Shown here piece by piece: positions 7,449 through 15,635 of a DNA stretch of 27,311 nt. The first letter of the stretch is position 1; each line of letters opens with the position of its first letter. The notes below the pieces were generated by a model. That model worked only from the letters and a program-made list of their open reading frames with translations, ran no database searches and had not been told where the DNA came from. Source of the DNA: Streptomyces sp. WM4235 (GTDB lineage Bacteria > Actinomycetota > Actinomycetes > Streptomycetales > Streptomycetaceae); contig NZ_LGDE01000450.1 of NCBI RefSeq assembly GCF_001279725.1, positions 1-27,311 on the forward strand. The letters are read 5' to 3'. The translations under genes and the position numbers were made by a program.

Positions 7449-8182
7449 ACCGGCACGACCCCAATCCGGCACCAGGACCGGAAGCGGAGAAGGCGCTGAG
7501 CGTGCTCGCCGAGACCGCCACCGAACTCGCCGACAAGTCGTGGAACTTCACAGCCGGCCTCGTCTGCCCCGAGAGCGTCGCAGGACCGGCCGGCCACCTC
7601 CGCGACATCGCCGGCCGGCTCGCCGCATACGCGGCCCGGGTCGACCACCTCCGCGACCACGCGTCGACCCACCGATCGAAAGGACCCGAAATGGACCCGC
7701 TGAACCTCCCCGCCGGCGCCGTGTGCGTGATGGTCGGCCCGCCGGGCTCCGGCAAGTCCACCTTCGCCGCCCGCTACCCCGACACCTGGCGCGTCTCCCT
7801 GGACCTCTACCGACACCTGGCCACCGACTCAGAAACCGACCAGTCCGCCACCCCCGTCGCCGTCGAGATCCAAAACCTCCTCCTGGACGCCCGCCTCGCC
7901 CGCGGCCTCACCACGATCGTCGACAGCACCTACGTGCACGTCCACGTTAGGAACGGGCTACTTGCCCGCGCCCGCTACTGGCAACGCCCCGCCATCGCCG
8001 TCCTGTTCGACGTCCCGCTGGTCACGGTCGAAGCGCAGAACGCGGGCCGCGACCGCGCGGTGCCCGTCCACAGCGTGCGCGAACACCACCAACTGTTCCC
8101 CACCCCCGCCCGCCTGTACGACGAAGGCTTCACCGGCGTTTACCGGATCTCCGAACTCGACACGGCCGGAACCCCGCAGTGA
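7445..8182 (+). CDS. P-loop ATPase, polynucleotide-kinase-like, with N-terminal extension
   Basis: GTG 7445 overlaps the previous TGA (GTGA). The first 82 residues are a helical region (LSVLAETATELADKSWNF, then AAYAARVDHLRDHA). From Met at position 7691, the sequence is a compact P-loop kinase: Walker A VGPPGSGKSTFAARYP, the acceptor-type SLDLYRHLA, TTIVDSTYVH (Walker B-like region), and a lid AGRDRAVPVHSVREHH of the Arg-rich kind seen in T4 polynucleotide kinase and zeta-toxin relatives. AAAGGA lies nine bases before ATG 7691, so two proteins may be made: a 245-aa long form and a 163-aa kinase. The substrate is unknown, with an RNA or DNA end as the first guess by family. It belongs to the PycTM cargo operon. 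Confidence 0.78.
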   Translation: MNRHDPNPAPGPEAEKALSVLAETATELADKSWNFTAGLVCPESVAGPAGHLRDIAGRLAAYAARVDHLRDHASTHRSKGPEMDPLNLPAGAVCVMVGPPGSGKSTFAARYPDTWRVSLDLYRHLATDSETDQSATPVAVEIQNLLLDARLARGLTTIVDSTYVHVHVRNGLLARARYWQRPAIAVLFDVPLVTVEAQNAGRDRAVPVHSVREHHQLFPTPARLYDEGFTGVYRISELDTAGTPQ

Positions 8183-8246
8183 GCCGCGCGGCCCCCAGCC
8201 CGCACTCCCATCACCATCCAGCTCGACTTCTGACAAGGAGGCTCTC

Positions 8247-8555
8247 ATGGCCGTCCAGACAGTGCAGTCCGACACCTTCACCGCGCTCGACACCTGCTTC
8301 ACCACGGAGCTCGCCGCCCTCATCGGCAGCGAACCGCCGCGCAGCCTCACCCCGAACCGGTTCCTCGACCTGATCGAAGAGGTCCGCGACGTCCTCGCCG
8401 ACTCCAGCCTCGGCAACCTCCAGGACGCCAGCGACGAACTGGACTCCGCCGCCACCTACCTCACCGACGCACTGACCGAGCCCGGCGCCGATCGGCCCGT
8501 ACTCCTGGCCCGCGCGCGCACCCACCTGCGCGACGCCATCGAGACGGCCAGCTGA
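8247..8555 (+). CDS. hypothetical 102-aa acidic helical protein (AICE cargo)
   Basis: ATG 8247 has a strong AAGGAGG at 8235-8241. The 102-aa product is acidic and helical (ALDTCFTTELAALIGSEPP, FLDLIEEVRDVLADSS, LARARTHLRDAIETAS) with no membrane segment or Cys motif. I do not recognise a named domain. Its position as the fourth co-directional gene of the cargo operon and its size suggest a small accessory protein conserved in actinomycete integrative elements. Confidence 0.75.
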   Translation: MAVQTVQSDTFTALDTCFTTELAALIGSEPPRSLTPNRFLDLIEEVRDVLADSSLGNLQDASDELDSAATYLTDALTEPGADRPVLLARARTHLRDAIETAS

Positions 8556-8655
8556 ACCGCTGCCCGAGTTGAGCACACTCTGTGCCGCCCCGGACCCCAC
8601 ACCCGACGGGGCCGGGGCGGCCGCAGTGGCCCCTCAACACAGAAAGGAAACGGAC

Positions 8656-8949
8656 GTGCAGCTGGCCTACTTCGAGGTGGACTTCCCCATACACAGCACC
8701 GAGCAGCACGGTCTGCACGTCTTCACCGGCCGCGCCGACAGCCCCAGCGCCGCCGTACGGATCGCCCACGAGGTCTACGACGCGGCACGCGCCGACCAGG
8801 AGACCGGACTTGAGCTCCCCCACGGCCGGCCGGACGGCTGGGGCGTCTGCGGATACCGGCCCGGCTGGGAACTCGACTGGCCCGCCGCGACCGCCGGCCG
8901 CTGGACGAACCCCAACCGCTGCACCAAGCCCAGCACTTACGACCTGTAG
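8656..8949 (+). CDS. hypothetical 97-aa protein (AICE cargo)
   Basis: GTG 8656 follows GAAAGGA at 8642-8648. An upstream GTG-type extension is possible but has no Shine-Dalgarno sequence. The 97-aa protein begins QLAYFEVDFPIHSTEQHG, has a strand-helix-strand look (LHVFTGRADSPSAAVRIAHE) and ends with a Trp-rich tail (DGWGVCGYRPGWELDWP, GRWTNPNRC). It is the last gene of the PycTM cargo operon and is followed by a strong hairpin. The function is unknown. Confidence 0.75.
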   Translation: MQLAYFEVDFPIHSTEQHGLHVFTGRADSPSAAVRIAHEVYDAARADQETGLELPHGRPDGWGVCGYRPGWELDWPAATAGRWTNPNRCTKPSTYDL

Positions 8950-8955
8950 CTCTGC

Positions 8956-9002
8956 CCCGGGACGGGCGCTCAAGGCGTCCAAACCAGTTCGCCCGTCCCG
9001 GG
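8956..9002 (+). terminator. 13-bp hairpin ending the cargo operon
   Basis: cccgggacgggcg (8956-8968) and cgcccgtcccggg (8990-9002) are perfect complements separated by 21 nt. It starts seven bases after the stop of the last cargo gene and precedes the IS110 element, so it fits a factor-independent terminator. Confidence 0.75.
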
Positions 9003-9049
9003 CCCACCCAACCCGTACGAGACGAGAGACATCTCGGGATCTGAAGAAG

Positions 9050-10306
9050 TCAAGCAGCCACTGCCACTGGCGAGGACGCGGGCTGATTGAAGGCGAGCTT
9101 TTCGTCGAAGAGGGCTCGTTTCTGCAAGCAGTGGAACAGCTGCCCGAGCAGGCGATTGAACAGGTGCCGTTGGGCTTGCGCGTGCCAGTCGCCGACGTCG
9201 CGCCGGTGGCGGTAGTGGGCCTGCGCGCCGGGCGACGATCGCAGGGAGGAGAAGGCCCAGAGATAGCCGGCGTGGTGGAGCCGGTTGTTCTTGACCATGC
9301 GGCGTCCGACGTAGTGCTTCTTGCCGGAGGCGCGGGTGATCGGTGCGGATCCGGCGTATGCCTTCAGCCCGCGGGCGTCGGTGAAGCGGTTGCGGTCGTC
9401 GCCCGTCTCGGCAAGAACTCGTGCCGCGAGCTGGACGCCGAGGCCCGGGAAGCTCAGGAGTATCTCGGCATCGGGATGCTCGCGAAAGCTGCTGTCAACG
9501 GCGTCGGCGAGATCTTCACTGGCCTGGCATGCTGCTTCGAACTGCTTCAGCAGAGCGAGAAGCTGCTTGCCGAATGCATCCTCGACAGCCACAGGCTGGT
9601 GGGCGTACTCGGCTCGCAGGACACCGCGCAGGCGGGCGGCCTCTTCCTCAACGCTTCGGACGCGGCCGGCGTGCTTGAGAGCGGAACGCAGCTGGCTCAG
9701 CGACAGCCGGGAGCCTTGGGTGGGTGTCGGTGCTTTGGCCAGGATGATGCGGGCTTCCTCGCGGGCCAGGCCGCCCTGCTTGGGCAGGAAGGCGTCCAGG
9801 GCAGCGGGGTAGTACTCGCGCAGCAGAGAGCGGATCTGGTTGCCGATCTGCTGGCGGTTCCAGACGGCGTCCTGTTGGGCTCGGGCCAGCACCGCGATGG
9901 CCTGGACCTGCTCGGAGTCCGCTGGCAGCGGCCGATGCATGGCTATGTCGGTGCGGAGAATATTCGCCAGCACGAAGGCGTCACCCGGGTCTGACTTCTT
10001 GCGGGAGACACCATGACGGTCGCGATAGCGGGAGGCGGCAAGGGGGTTGATCGCGAAGACTTTGCGGCTGCCCGTTCGCAGGGCTGCGACCAGTAGGCCT
10101 CGGCTGGTCTCGATGGCCACCGGTATCGGCGACTCAGGGCTGTCGCCATGCTCGGCCAGGAGATCCAGCAGCATCCGGTAGCCCGCCGCGTCATCACCGA
10201 TCCGGCGTTTGGCCACGAGCCCGCCGGCCTCATCGACCAGTGCGATGTCGTGATGCCGTTCTGCCCAGTCAATTCCGCAGAACACAGTCACAGGTTCTCC
10301 CGTCAT
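9050..10306 (-). CDS. IS110-family transposase / DEDD recombinase
   Basis: The 418-aa enzyme has the two IS110 domains. The N-terminal RuvC-like DEDD catalytic set is D13 (GIDWAE), E66 (VAIETS), D106 and D109 (KSDPGDAF). The C-terminal transposase domain has LSFPGLGVQLAARVLAETGD, then LKAYAGSAPITRASGKK containing the presumed nucleophilic serine. Enzymes of this family use a structured non-coding RNA from the element end as a bridge between target and donor DNA. I start at ATG 10306 (MTGEPVTVFCGIDW), where homology begins. The open frame extending to 10570 has no family resemblance there. The gene appears intact. A short 3' end and a long 5' non-coding flank match the IS110 subgroup rather than IS1111. 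Confidence 0.92.
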   Translation of the reverse strand: MTGEPVTVFCGIDWAERHHDIALVDEAGGLVAKRRIGDDAAGYRMLLDLLAEHGDSPESPIPVAIETSRGLLVAALRTGSRKVFAINPLAASRYRDRHGVSRKKSDPGDAFVLANILRTDIAMHRPLPADSEQVQAIAVLARAQQDAVWNRQQIGNQIRSLLREYYPAALDAFLPKQGGLAREEARIILAKAPTPTQGSRLSLSQLRSALKHAGRVRSVEEEAARLRGVLRAEYAHQPVAVEDAFGKQLLALLKQFEAACQASEDLADAVDSSFREHPDAEILLSFPGLGVQLAARVLAETGDDRNRFTDARGLKAYAGSAPITRASGKKHYVGRRMVKNNRLHHAGYLWAFSSLRSSPGAQAHYRHRRDVGDWHAQAQRHLFNRLLGQLFHCLQKRALFDEKLAFNQPASSPVAVAA

Positions 10307-10627
10307 CGAGTTGTTTGCGCAGGTCACGAGCTCATGCGGGTCACGCGGCGTCCTAATCCCAGGACTCATTCGGTCCGCCATCTCGGTAGCCGTTCGCGAC
10401 ACCAGCGCACCCCAGGGGCCTCTGTCTGCGCCAGAGCTCACGGCTCGCGGAGATGAACAAGAGGTCGCCCTGCGGCGGGCTCGCGCCACGACGGCAACGA
10501 ACGACATACGGCGGTGGGTTTCACAGGACGTGCAGACGCCGGGCTGCGTCGCTCTCTCGTGAGGCCTCAAAGGCCGGGGAGACTCCCAGGCGTCTGCCCG
10601 ACGTCCACATGCCCCGTGAAACCCACC
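10307..10627 (-). mobile_element. IS110 left (5') non-coding end, candidate bridge-RNA region
   Basis: About 320 bases upstream of the recombinase hold no convincing gene, although overlapping frames are open. In the IS110 subgroup this position encodes the bridge RNA. The distal part contains the long imperfect inverted repeat at 10513-10627, listed separately. The exact element boundary and core dinucleotide cannot be fixed without another copy. The right end should lie between the 8956-9002 hairpin and the stop at 9050. Confidence 0.5.
10513..10627. repeat. long imperfect inverted repeat in the IS110 5' flank
   Basis: ggtgggtttcac (10513-10524) pairs perfectly with gtgaaacccacc (10616-10627). 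Inside it, ggacgt (10526-10531) pairs with acgtcc (10601-10606), and gcagacgcc (10532-10540) pairs with ggcgtctgc (10589-10597). The total is 27 base pairs interrupted by a small internal loop and a 3-nt bulge. The apex holds a further small stem (ggcc at 10563-10566 with ggcc at 10572-10575). Confidence 0.7.
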
Positions 10628-10630
10628 AGC

Positions 10631-10690
10631 GTGACGGCGCCGCTCTATCGGAAGGCCTCATGGGCCCGGGGCCTTACAGACGTCCGTCAC
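10631..10690 (+). promoter_or_regulatory. nested hairpin in the leader of the GGDEF-like remnant
   Basis: gtgacgg (10631-10637) pairs with ccgtcac (10684-10690). Within it, aaggcc (10652-10657) pairs with ggcctt (10670-10675). A third small stem, ggtc-caaaa-gacc, follows about 10 bases on. Together they give a structured leader ending about 50 bases before ATG 10760. I do not recognise a known riboswitch. Confidence 0.35.
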
Positions 10691-10759
10691 CAGGGAGGTC
10701 CAAAAGACCAACTACAGCCTCTGGAGCCACCTTCACTACGGATTAGGGAGATCCTCAGT

Positions 10760-11293
10760 ATGGACTCCGTCCTGCACGCTTCGGGCCGGATCGGCCCGCG
10801 CACCCTCCTGATCACCACCGCCGCCGTGCCACTGACCGGCTGGGTCGTCCACGCCGTCGCGCTGCACAAAAAGCTCGCCGCCACCAAGCGCGACCCGCTG
10901 ACTGGCCTCATGCGCCGCGACTCCTACACCGCCCGCGCCCGCCGGCTCTTGGCTCGCCACGGTGACGGCACGACTGTGGTCATGGTCATCGAGGCGGACC
11001 CCATGGACGGCTACGCCTGGGACGGAGACCACCGGTGGACACTGGAGTTGGTCCGGGAGTGGTGGCGGGACCGGGAGCGGATCCTGGAGTACCTGAGAGA
11101 CCAGGTGCACGAGTGGGAGCGGTACGACCGGTGGATCCCGAACCAACGAGCAGTTGAGGGCGCCCTGGACTTCGCCGCCTACATCGCTGGCGGCACCGAC
11201 TCCGGAAGCGTGGAGACGGACCTGCAGATCTACCTCTATTGGCTACAGGAACGCCGCTCTCCCTCCCCGGCCGACCGACTGCCCGAGCTCTGA
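10760..11293 (+). CDS. chimeric protein: N-terminus of a membrane GGDEF protein joined to unrelated sequence
   Basis: ATG 10760 starts a 177-aa product. Residues 1-75 look like the start of an AICE-type diguanylate-cyclase-like protein: a hydrophobic segment (LLITTAAVPLTGWVVHAVAL), then the GGDEF entry motif RDPLTGLMRRDSY and helix ARARRLLARHGD, then the strand TTVVMV. The expected substrate strand with its DxDxFKxxN motif and the GG(D/E)EF loop are missing. Instead the sequence becomes Trp/Arg-rich (WTLELVREWWRDRERILEYL, AYIAGGTDSGSVETDLQIY). This looks like a deletion fusion near position 10985. It cannot be a working cyclase. The second half resembles the end of another hypothetical protein that I cannot name. 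Confidence 0.65.
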   Translation: MDSVLHASGRIGPRTLLITTAAVPLTGWVVHAVALHKKLAATKRDPLTGLMRRDSYTARARRLLARHGDGTTVVMVIEADPMDGYAWDGDHRWTLELVREWWRDRERILEYLRDQVHEWERYDRWIPNQRAVEGALDFAAYIAGGTDSGSVETDLQIYLYWLQERRSPSPADRLPEL

Positions 11294-11553
11294 ACCGATA
11301 TACCCGACTTGCCTGAGACAGGACAGCGGCACGGCAGCCTCACATGACTCTGCAGCCACCACAGGTCGGACGGCGGGGCCCGAGACCACGGCAACGAGAA
11401 GTGAGGCAGAACCCCGGCCATCCTCCCAATCGAACGCAAACATCACGCTCCGGGACTGTCCCCAAGATCTGTGCCAGAACCCGCAACTCGCCGATAGAGC
11501 CACCGGGCCGCATACATTGATGGGAAGGGCGGAAAGGCGAGGGGGCGGGGCAG

Positions 11554-12177
11554 ATGAACGAGGATGCGTTGCAGGCGGGACACCGGCGCCGCGGAGTCGA
11601 TGTCGGGCCTTGGGACGTGAGTGAGACGGGATGGCAGGCGCTGGATCTGCTCGATTTCGGAGGATTACAGATCCCCCGTGAGAATGCGCGCAAGGTGCAT
11701 CTCAATCGGATGCGGTCCAGTGCGGAGTACGCAGAGGTGGTCCTCATCCGCGACACGACCGCAGGGTTGCAGCTCCAGGCGTTTCGCTCAGCCGGAGAGC
11801 CGGGGTGGGAGGAGGCCCGGGTCCAGCTCGAAGCGGATGTGCGGGCACGGGGTGGTGAGGCCGGATCATGGTCCGGACGAGCGGGCATCGAGCTCCAGGC
11901 GGTGATCCCCGTGGTGGGTAACGCTCACGGACGTGACTCCGCAACGGTGCGGTTCATCGGGTGCGACGGACCGGGATGGCTCCTGAGGGGGGTGGTGACC
12001 GGTGACGTGGCACTCCCCGGGAGCCGTGACGACTGGGCATACTCCTGCTTCGAGAAGGTCGTGGTGGACCCCTCCTTCGGAGATGCTTCCGCCGTGCCCG
12101 GCACCCATGCTCCGGCCGTGCCGCCGGAGCAGGGCCCGGTGATCCCCCTGCGCATGCCCGGGCCGGGCCGTCAGTAG
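11554..12177 (+). CDS. DUF3710 family protein
   Basis: The 207-aa product matches the DUF3710 layout of actinobacteria. It starts with GPWDVSET, followed by LDFGGLQIPR, then TTAGLQLQAFRSAGEPGW with EEARVQLEADVRARGG. After that come GIELQAVIPV, then ATVRFIGCDGPGWLLRGVVTG, and a tail ending IPLRMPGP. The usual acidic N-terminal tail is short here. The start is ATG 11554 behind a G-rich stretch (gaggcgagggggcgggg). The biochemical function of DUF3710 is not known. The usual chromosomal partner genes are not present, so this is a displaced paralogue. The 260 bases before it (11294-11553) show no gene. Confidence 0.82.
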   Translation: MNEDALQAGHRRRGVDVGPWDVSETGWQALDLLDFGGLQIPRENARKVHLNRMRSSAEYAEVVLIRDTTAGLQLQAFRSAGEPGWEEARVQLEADVRARGGEAGSWSGRAGIELQAVIPVVGNAHGRDSATVRFIGCDGPGWLLRGVVTGDVALPGSRDDWAYSCFEKVVVDPSFGDASAVPGTHAPAVPPEQGPVIPLRMPGPGRQ

Positions 12178-12328
12178 CGGGGGCGGAGTCGTCCCAACGC
12201 TTGCCCCTACCGCGCCTGCGGACTTCCAGCCACGACAACGGGATCAACACCTCAGTCGCCATCGCTACGCGCCGACATTCCCGCCCGCACTCGCGACCCC
12301 CAAAATTGCGACAGAGTCCGGAAGGTGA

Positions 12329-12347
12329 GCCAGAACCCGAGAACGGG
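12329..12347 (+). repeat. repeat copy A (outer inverted pair with copy D)
   Basis: gccagaacccgagaacggg on the plus strand is the exact reverse complement of 16287-16305. It belongs to a four-copy family with 13177-13209 and 15443-15473 sharing GCCAGAACCCGAG. Confidence 0.75.
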
Positions 12348-12424
12348 AGGCACCTCGCGGGCCCCCCGCGGAGCGGGTGGGGTGGCGCGGGACCGGGCGG
12401 TCAGGGCGCCCCGGGGGACTCCAT

Positions 12425-12467
12425 CCACGGCGTCGGCGCTGCGTCACACACGGTGCCGACGCCGTGG
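12425..12467. terminator. 13-bp perfect hairpin between DUF3710 and YidB-like genes
   Basis: ccacggcgtcggc (12425-12437) pairs with gccgacgccgtgg (12455-12467) around a 17-nt loop. It lies 30 bases past the stop of the minus-strand YidB-like gene and downstream of the plus-strand DUF3710 gene, so it can serve converging transcription. Confidence 0.7.
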
Positions 12468-12496
12468 CTACGAGGGCGCGGGTTTCGGTCTTGGGT

Positions 12497-13075
12497 TTAC
12501 TGGGTGCGGGGCACAGCGTCGAAGATCACGGTCATGTCGGCGGTGTAGAGGCCGTTCCGGGTGTCGAGCGGGCGTGCGGCCACGATCGTCATGTCGGCTT
12601 GGGTTCCGGGAGTGGAGGTCGCGTCGTCCACGACCTCTTGAGGGAGTGCGGTCAGCGTCACGCCGTGGGACTTGGTGGTCAGTGCGATGGCGTCCCTCCC
12701 GTTGTAGAGGGCGGCGGGTCCTCCTTCGATGTAGGCGTGGATGCTGCCTGCCGTTCGGGCCTGGATGGCGCCGGCTTCGTCCTGGGCGCGGGCCAGTTCG
12801 ACATGGCCGTTGGGGGAGGCGGTGTCGATGAGGCCGGGGAGATCTGCGGCGAGGCTTGCGGCGAGGTCGCCGGGCTCGCGGCCCAGGGATTCGGCGGCTT
12901 GGGCGAGCCGGTCCTCCCCGATGGCCCGGGTGATCTGTTCGGCGGTCACGGGCTCGTTGGGGCCGGAGCTGATCCAGGACCGCAGCTGCGGTTCCAGACC
13001 GGCGTCTGCGAGGCCCTTCACCGAGATCGGCACGGTTGTCGGCGTGGCCACGCCGTCGTTCACGGGATCGGTCAT
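12497..13075 (-). CDS. YidB / DUF937-like protein with C-terminal extension
   Basis: The 192-aa protein begins with the DUF937/YidB signature: a helical segment followed by RSWISSGPNEPVTAEQITRA, IGEDRLAQAAESLG, EPGDLAASLAADLPGLID and SPNG. This resembles the canonical YidB pattern SW(I/V)GxGxNxPVSxxQ. A second half of about 100 residues (ARTAGSIHAYIEGGPAALY, KSHGVTLTALPQEVVDD, LYTADMTVIFDAV) is beta-rich and not part of YidB. I do not recognise it. I chose ATG 13075 with GGAAAG upstream. GTG 13096 is an alternative that adds seven residues. The gene sits between inverted repeat copies A and B. The role of YidB is not established. Confidence 0.75.
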   Translation of the reverse strand: MTDPVNDGVATPTTVPISVKGLADAGLEPQLRSWISSGPNEPVTAEQITRAIGEDRLAQAAESLGREPGDLAASLAADLPGLIDTASPNGHVELARAQDEAGAIQARTAGSIHAYIEGGPAALYNGRDAIALTTKSHGVTLTALPQEVVDDATSTPGTQADMTIVAARPLDTRNGLYTADMTVIFDAVPRTQ

Positions 13076-13176
13076 GCGGGGATCTTTCCCGCCCACGCAA
13101 GATCAAACGCAGGGTGGATCCGACCTCTGCAAGGTCCACTGCTACGAGACCGCCCCAGCAGGCCCAGGTGCTGTCG

Positions 13177-13209
13177 AAACTCGGGATCTGGCGCAATTTC
13201 CGTGATCTC
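13177..13209 (-). repeat. repeat copy B (inner inverted pair with copy C)
   Basis: On the minus strand the segment reads TCACGGAAATTGCGCCAGAT followed by CCCGAGTTT. Copy C at 15443-15473 has the same sequence with about four changes in the opposite orientation. The pair encloses 2.2 kb. Confidence 0.7.
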
Positions 13210-13299
13210 GTAGCCGTAAGTGCCACCGGCTGGTCAGGCGAGGATCGGTCCGAGCGCGTGTGCTGCCCGCATGCCGATCGAGGTGCTGACGAACGAGTC

Positions 13300-13734
13300 T
13301 CAGTCGACAAGGTCCCTCGCTTCGTAGCTGGTCAGCCCCATGGAAAGCAGGGGCGGTACCAGTACATTCAGATACCACGCCATGTCAGTCAGGGCCGGCG
13401 CTCCTGAGAGCTCCCGTCGGTCGATCGTCGGGGTGAAGGAACAGTGCGATCGGCCGGCATGAAAAAGTAGCTGGCCACCAGTTCCGGCAGTTGAGTGATA
13501 GATGCAGACGCCGACGATGCAGTCGATGTTGTCCGGTGAGCCCACCAAGGTCAGGACCTCAGCTGCCTGGTCGGTTGAAGCCGACTGCCAGTCGAACATG
13601 TCGTCGTTGTTGACCACGTAGGAGATGCCAAACGGTTCCTGCAGCGACCACCCTTCACCGGCCAGGGCTCGCACCACGGCATCCACTGTGACAGCACGTG
13701 CGAACACGAGATCGATGTCGGCGGTCCTGGACAT
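13300..13734 (-). CDS. hypothetical 144-aa protein, immunity-like
   Basis: ATG 13734 has a strong GGAGGAG upstream, so the longer open frame to 13779 is not used. The protein starts MSRTADIDLVFARAVTVDAV, continues LAGEGWSLQEPFGISYVV, and ends with TDMAWYLNVLVPPLLSMG then YEARDLVD. The pattern (short strands, one Trp-containing helix near the end, a C-terminal YxARDL) resembles the SitI3-type immunity families of Streptomyces. The resemblance is loose, no toxin is nearby, and I would not assign the name. It is bracketed by repeats B and C together with the ISL3 remnant. Confidence 0.7.
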   Translation of the reverse strand: MSRTADIDLVFARAVTVDAVVRALAGEGWSLQEPFGISYVVNNDDMFDWQSASTDQAAEVLTLVGSPDNIDCIVGVCIYHSTAGTGGQLLFHAGRSHCSFTPTIDRRELSGAPALTDMAWYLNVLVPPLLSMGLTSYEARDLVD

Positions 13735-13792
13735 TCGTGGCTCCTCCGGTGGGGTCGATCGATGTCGGAAGCGTTTCACGTGTGGTCATCAG

Positions 13793-15346
13793 TCATGGAG
13801 CGAGGAGTACTCGTTTCCTCAGGAGTGCGAAGCCTGCTCGGCCGAACATCTGGCGTTTGAGCATCTTGATGCGGTTGACGTGCCCTTCCACGACGCCCGA
13901 GTTCCAGGGCAGCGTGAGCCCGGCGATGACCGCGGCCCGGTCGCGATCGATGCCGGCGGCGAGGGTGTGGAGACCGGGCAGGTCGTCTTGGCGGACCGCA
14001 TCGAGCCACTCGGGCAGCCGTTGGCCCTGTCGCTCGGTGAGGATCTGGGCGAAGGAGCGGACATGTCCGGTGAGGCTTCCAGTTCGGGGCAATGGGCCAG
14101 GACGGCCTTGAGTCGGAGCTGTTCGACGTCGGAGACGGAGTCGGGGTGGCGCAGGATCCAGCCGGCGACGGTGCGGGGTGAGGGCGGGGGTGTGGTGACC
14201 GGATCGGCCGAAAGGCGTTTGGTGCGGAAGTAGGCGCGAACTCGCTGGTAGCTGCCTTTGTAGCCGAGTGGCACGATCTCCTCACATGCCTTCCATGCGT
14301 TGGTGCAGCCCTGGTTCCAGTGGTCGTCCAGGTAGGGCTTGTACTCGTCGAGGACGGAGGGGCGGCCCTGCCATTGGCCGTGGAAGAGGGGTTCCGGGGT
14401 GGTGGCGTCGGCGAGGAGCTTGACCGTGCGGTAGGTCATCCCGAGTTGGCGTTGGATCGCGCGGCGGCTGTGGCCGGCCGCCAGCAGGGCGTGGACGGCG
14501 GCATGGTTGGACCGGGTCCTGTCGGCGAACCGGTGGCCGGGCCACGGTGAGCCAGTGGGGTCAGCCTTCTCAGGAAGCCCCGATGGTCGGCGACGCACCG
14601 TTCGGCGGCTTCGCTGAGGTTGTGCCACAGATGCCAGCGGTCTGCGACCTGCACCGCCTGCGGTGCCCGGCGGTGGCGCCTTCGGCGAAGAAGGGAGCCC
14701 GGTCCCGGCAGACAACCTCGATCCCCGGCCTCTTGGCCAGCCATGCGGCCAGGCTCGATGCCTCGCGGTCTGGCAGCAGGTCCACCGGCCGTCGCGTTTC
14801 GACGTCCACCAGCACCGTGCCGTAGTGCCGCGGCCTTTGCGCGTCGCGTACTCATCGACGCCGACCACTCTCGGGGCCGGCAGATCCGGCTCGGGCAGAG
14901 CCTCGACGAACCGCAGTACCGTGCTGCGGCTGACGGACACCCCCAAAGACGCCGGCCATCCGAGCTCCCGCCCGGCCGGCCAGGGCGAGGCCGACCGCCG
15001 CCAGCGTCGAACGCAGACCCTCGGTCCACCGGCCGTACTTCCGGGTCAATCCAGGCACCTGCTCAACGAACGTCCGCCGCCCGCACGCAGCGACCGGGCA
15101 GGCGAAGCGGCGGACCCGCAGACAGAGCACCACCCGGCGTCCCGCGCTGGGAACATCCGCAGGAAACCGCAGGTAGGAGCTATGAACCCGGATCGACCAG
15201 TTCCCGCAGCCCGAACACACCGAACCGGTCGTTGTGCTGCGGGCCTCGACTCGTATCGTCTCGTTGCTCACGTCCACCGACACCACCGACAGGTCCGCGA
15301 TCGACGGGAACATCAACTCCTCCAGCCGGAGGACCACTTCTTCCAC
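13793..15346 (-). pseudogene. ISL3-family transposase, decayed by about five frameshifts
   Basis: All parts of an ISL3 transposase appear in order but in changing phases. The N-terminal zinc finger (CSGCGNWSIRVHSS, then ACPVAACGRRTF) with GLTRKYGRWTEGLR runs from ATG 15346. Near 14945 it switches to VSRSTVLRFVEALPEPDLP and VVGVDEYATRKGR, which carries the first catalytic Asp. Near 14830 it switches to VLVDVETRRPVDLLPDREA, and near 14672 to VADRWHLWHNLSEAA, which carries the second Asp. Near 14570 it becomes a helix-turn-helix and linker (YRTVKLLADATTPEPLF). Near 14080 it becomes the C-terminal part with SGVVEGHVNRIKMLKRQMFG, which carries the catalytic Glu. It cannot make a working transposase as read. 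The immediate element ends are unclear. Confidence 0.85.
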
Positions 15347-15442
15347 GGTCCCGAACTGTCAGGTACCCGAGGTCACCACAGATCATTTTTGGGCGACTTT
15401 CAGAAGCCCGACACGACCACGAACTGTGACTCAGCGTGCACA

Positions 15443-15473
15443 GGTCACGGAACTTGAGCCAGAACCCGAGTTT
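15443..15473 (+). repeat. repeat copy C (inner inverted pair with copy B)
   Basis: ggtcacggaacttgagccag then aacccgagttt on the plus strand. It is inverted relative to copy B and sits upstream of the cyclophilin gene. The 15347-15635 stretch otherwise holds no gene. Confidence 0.7.
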
Positions 15474-15635
15474 GAGCAGCGTTTGGACACGGATCCGGGA
15501 GGCAGTCGTGCCGTTGAGGAATCGAACGTCAAGGTCTGCGGCGGGCTTCGGCCCGATTGGCGCTGCCGGCTCCAAATGATGGTGCAGGCTGGCACCACGG
15601 ATGATCCACATCCCTAGGTGACAGGAGACGCGACC

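Noticed and set aside
10307..10570. N-terminal extension of the IS110 recombinase to 10570
   Set aside because: The added 88 residues show no family similarity and overlap structured non-coding sequence. ATG 10306 begins exactly at the conserved catalytic strand.
13819..14946. A 375-codon minus-strand frame as one intact transposase
   Set aside because: Only parts of it carry ISL3 motifs. The intervening stretches are Arg/Pro-rich and the missing motifs lie in the other two phases.
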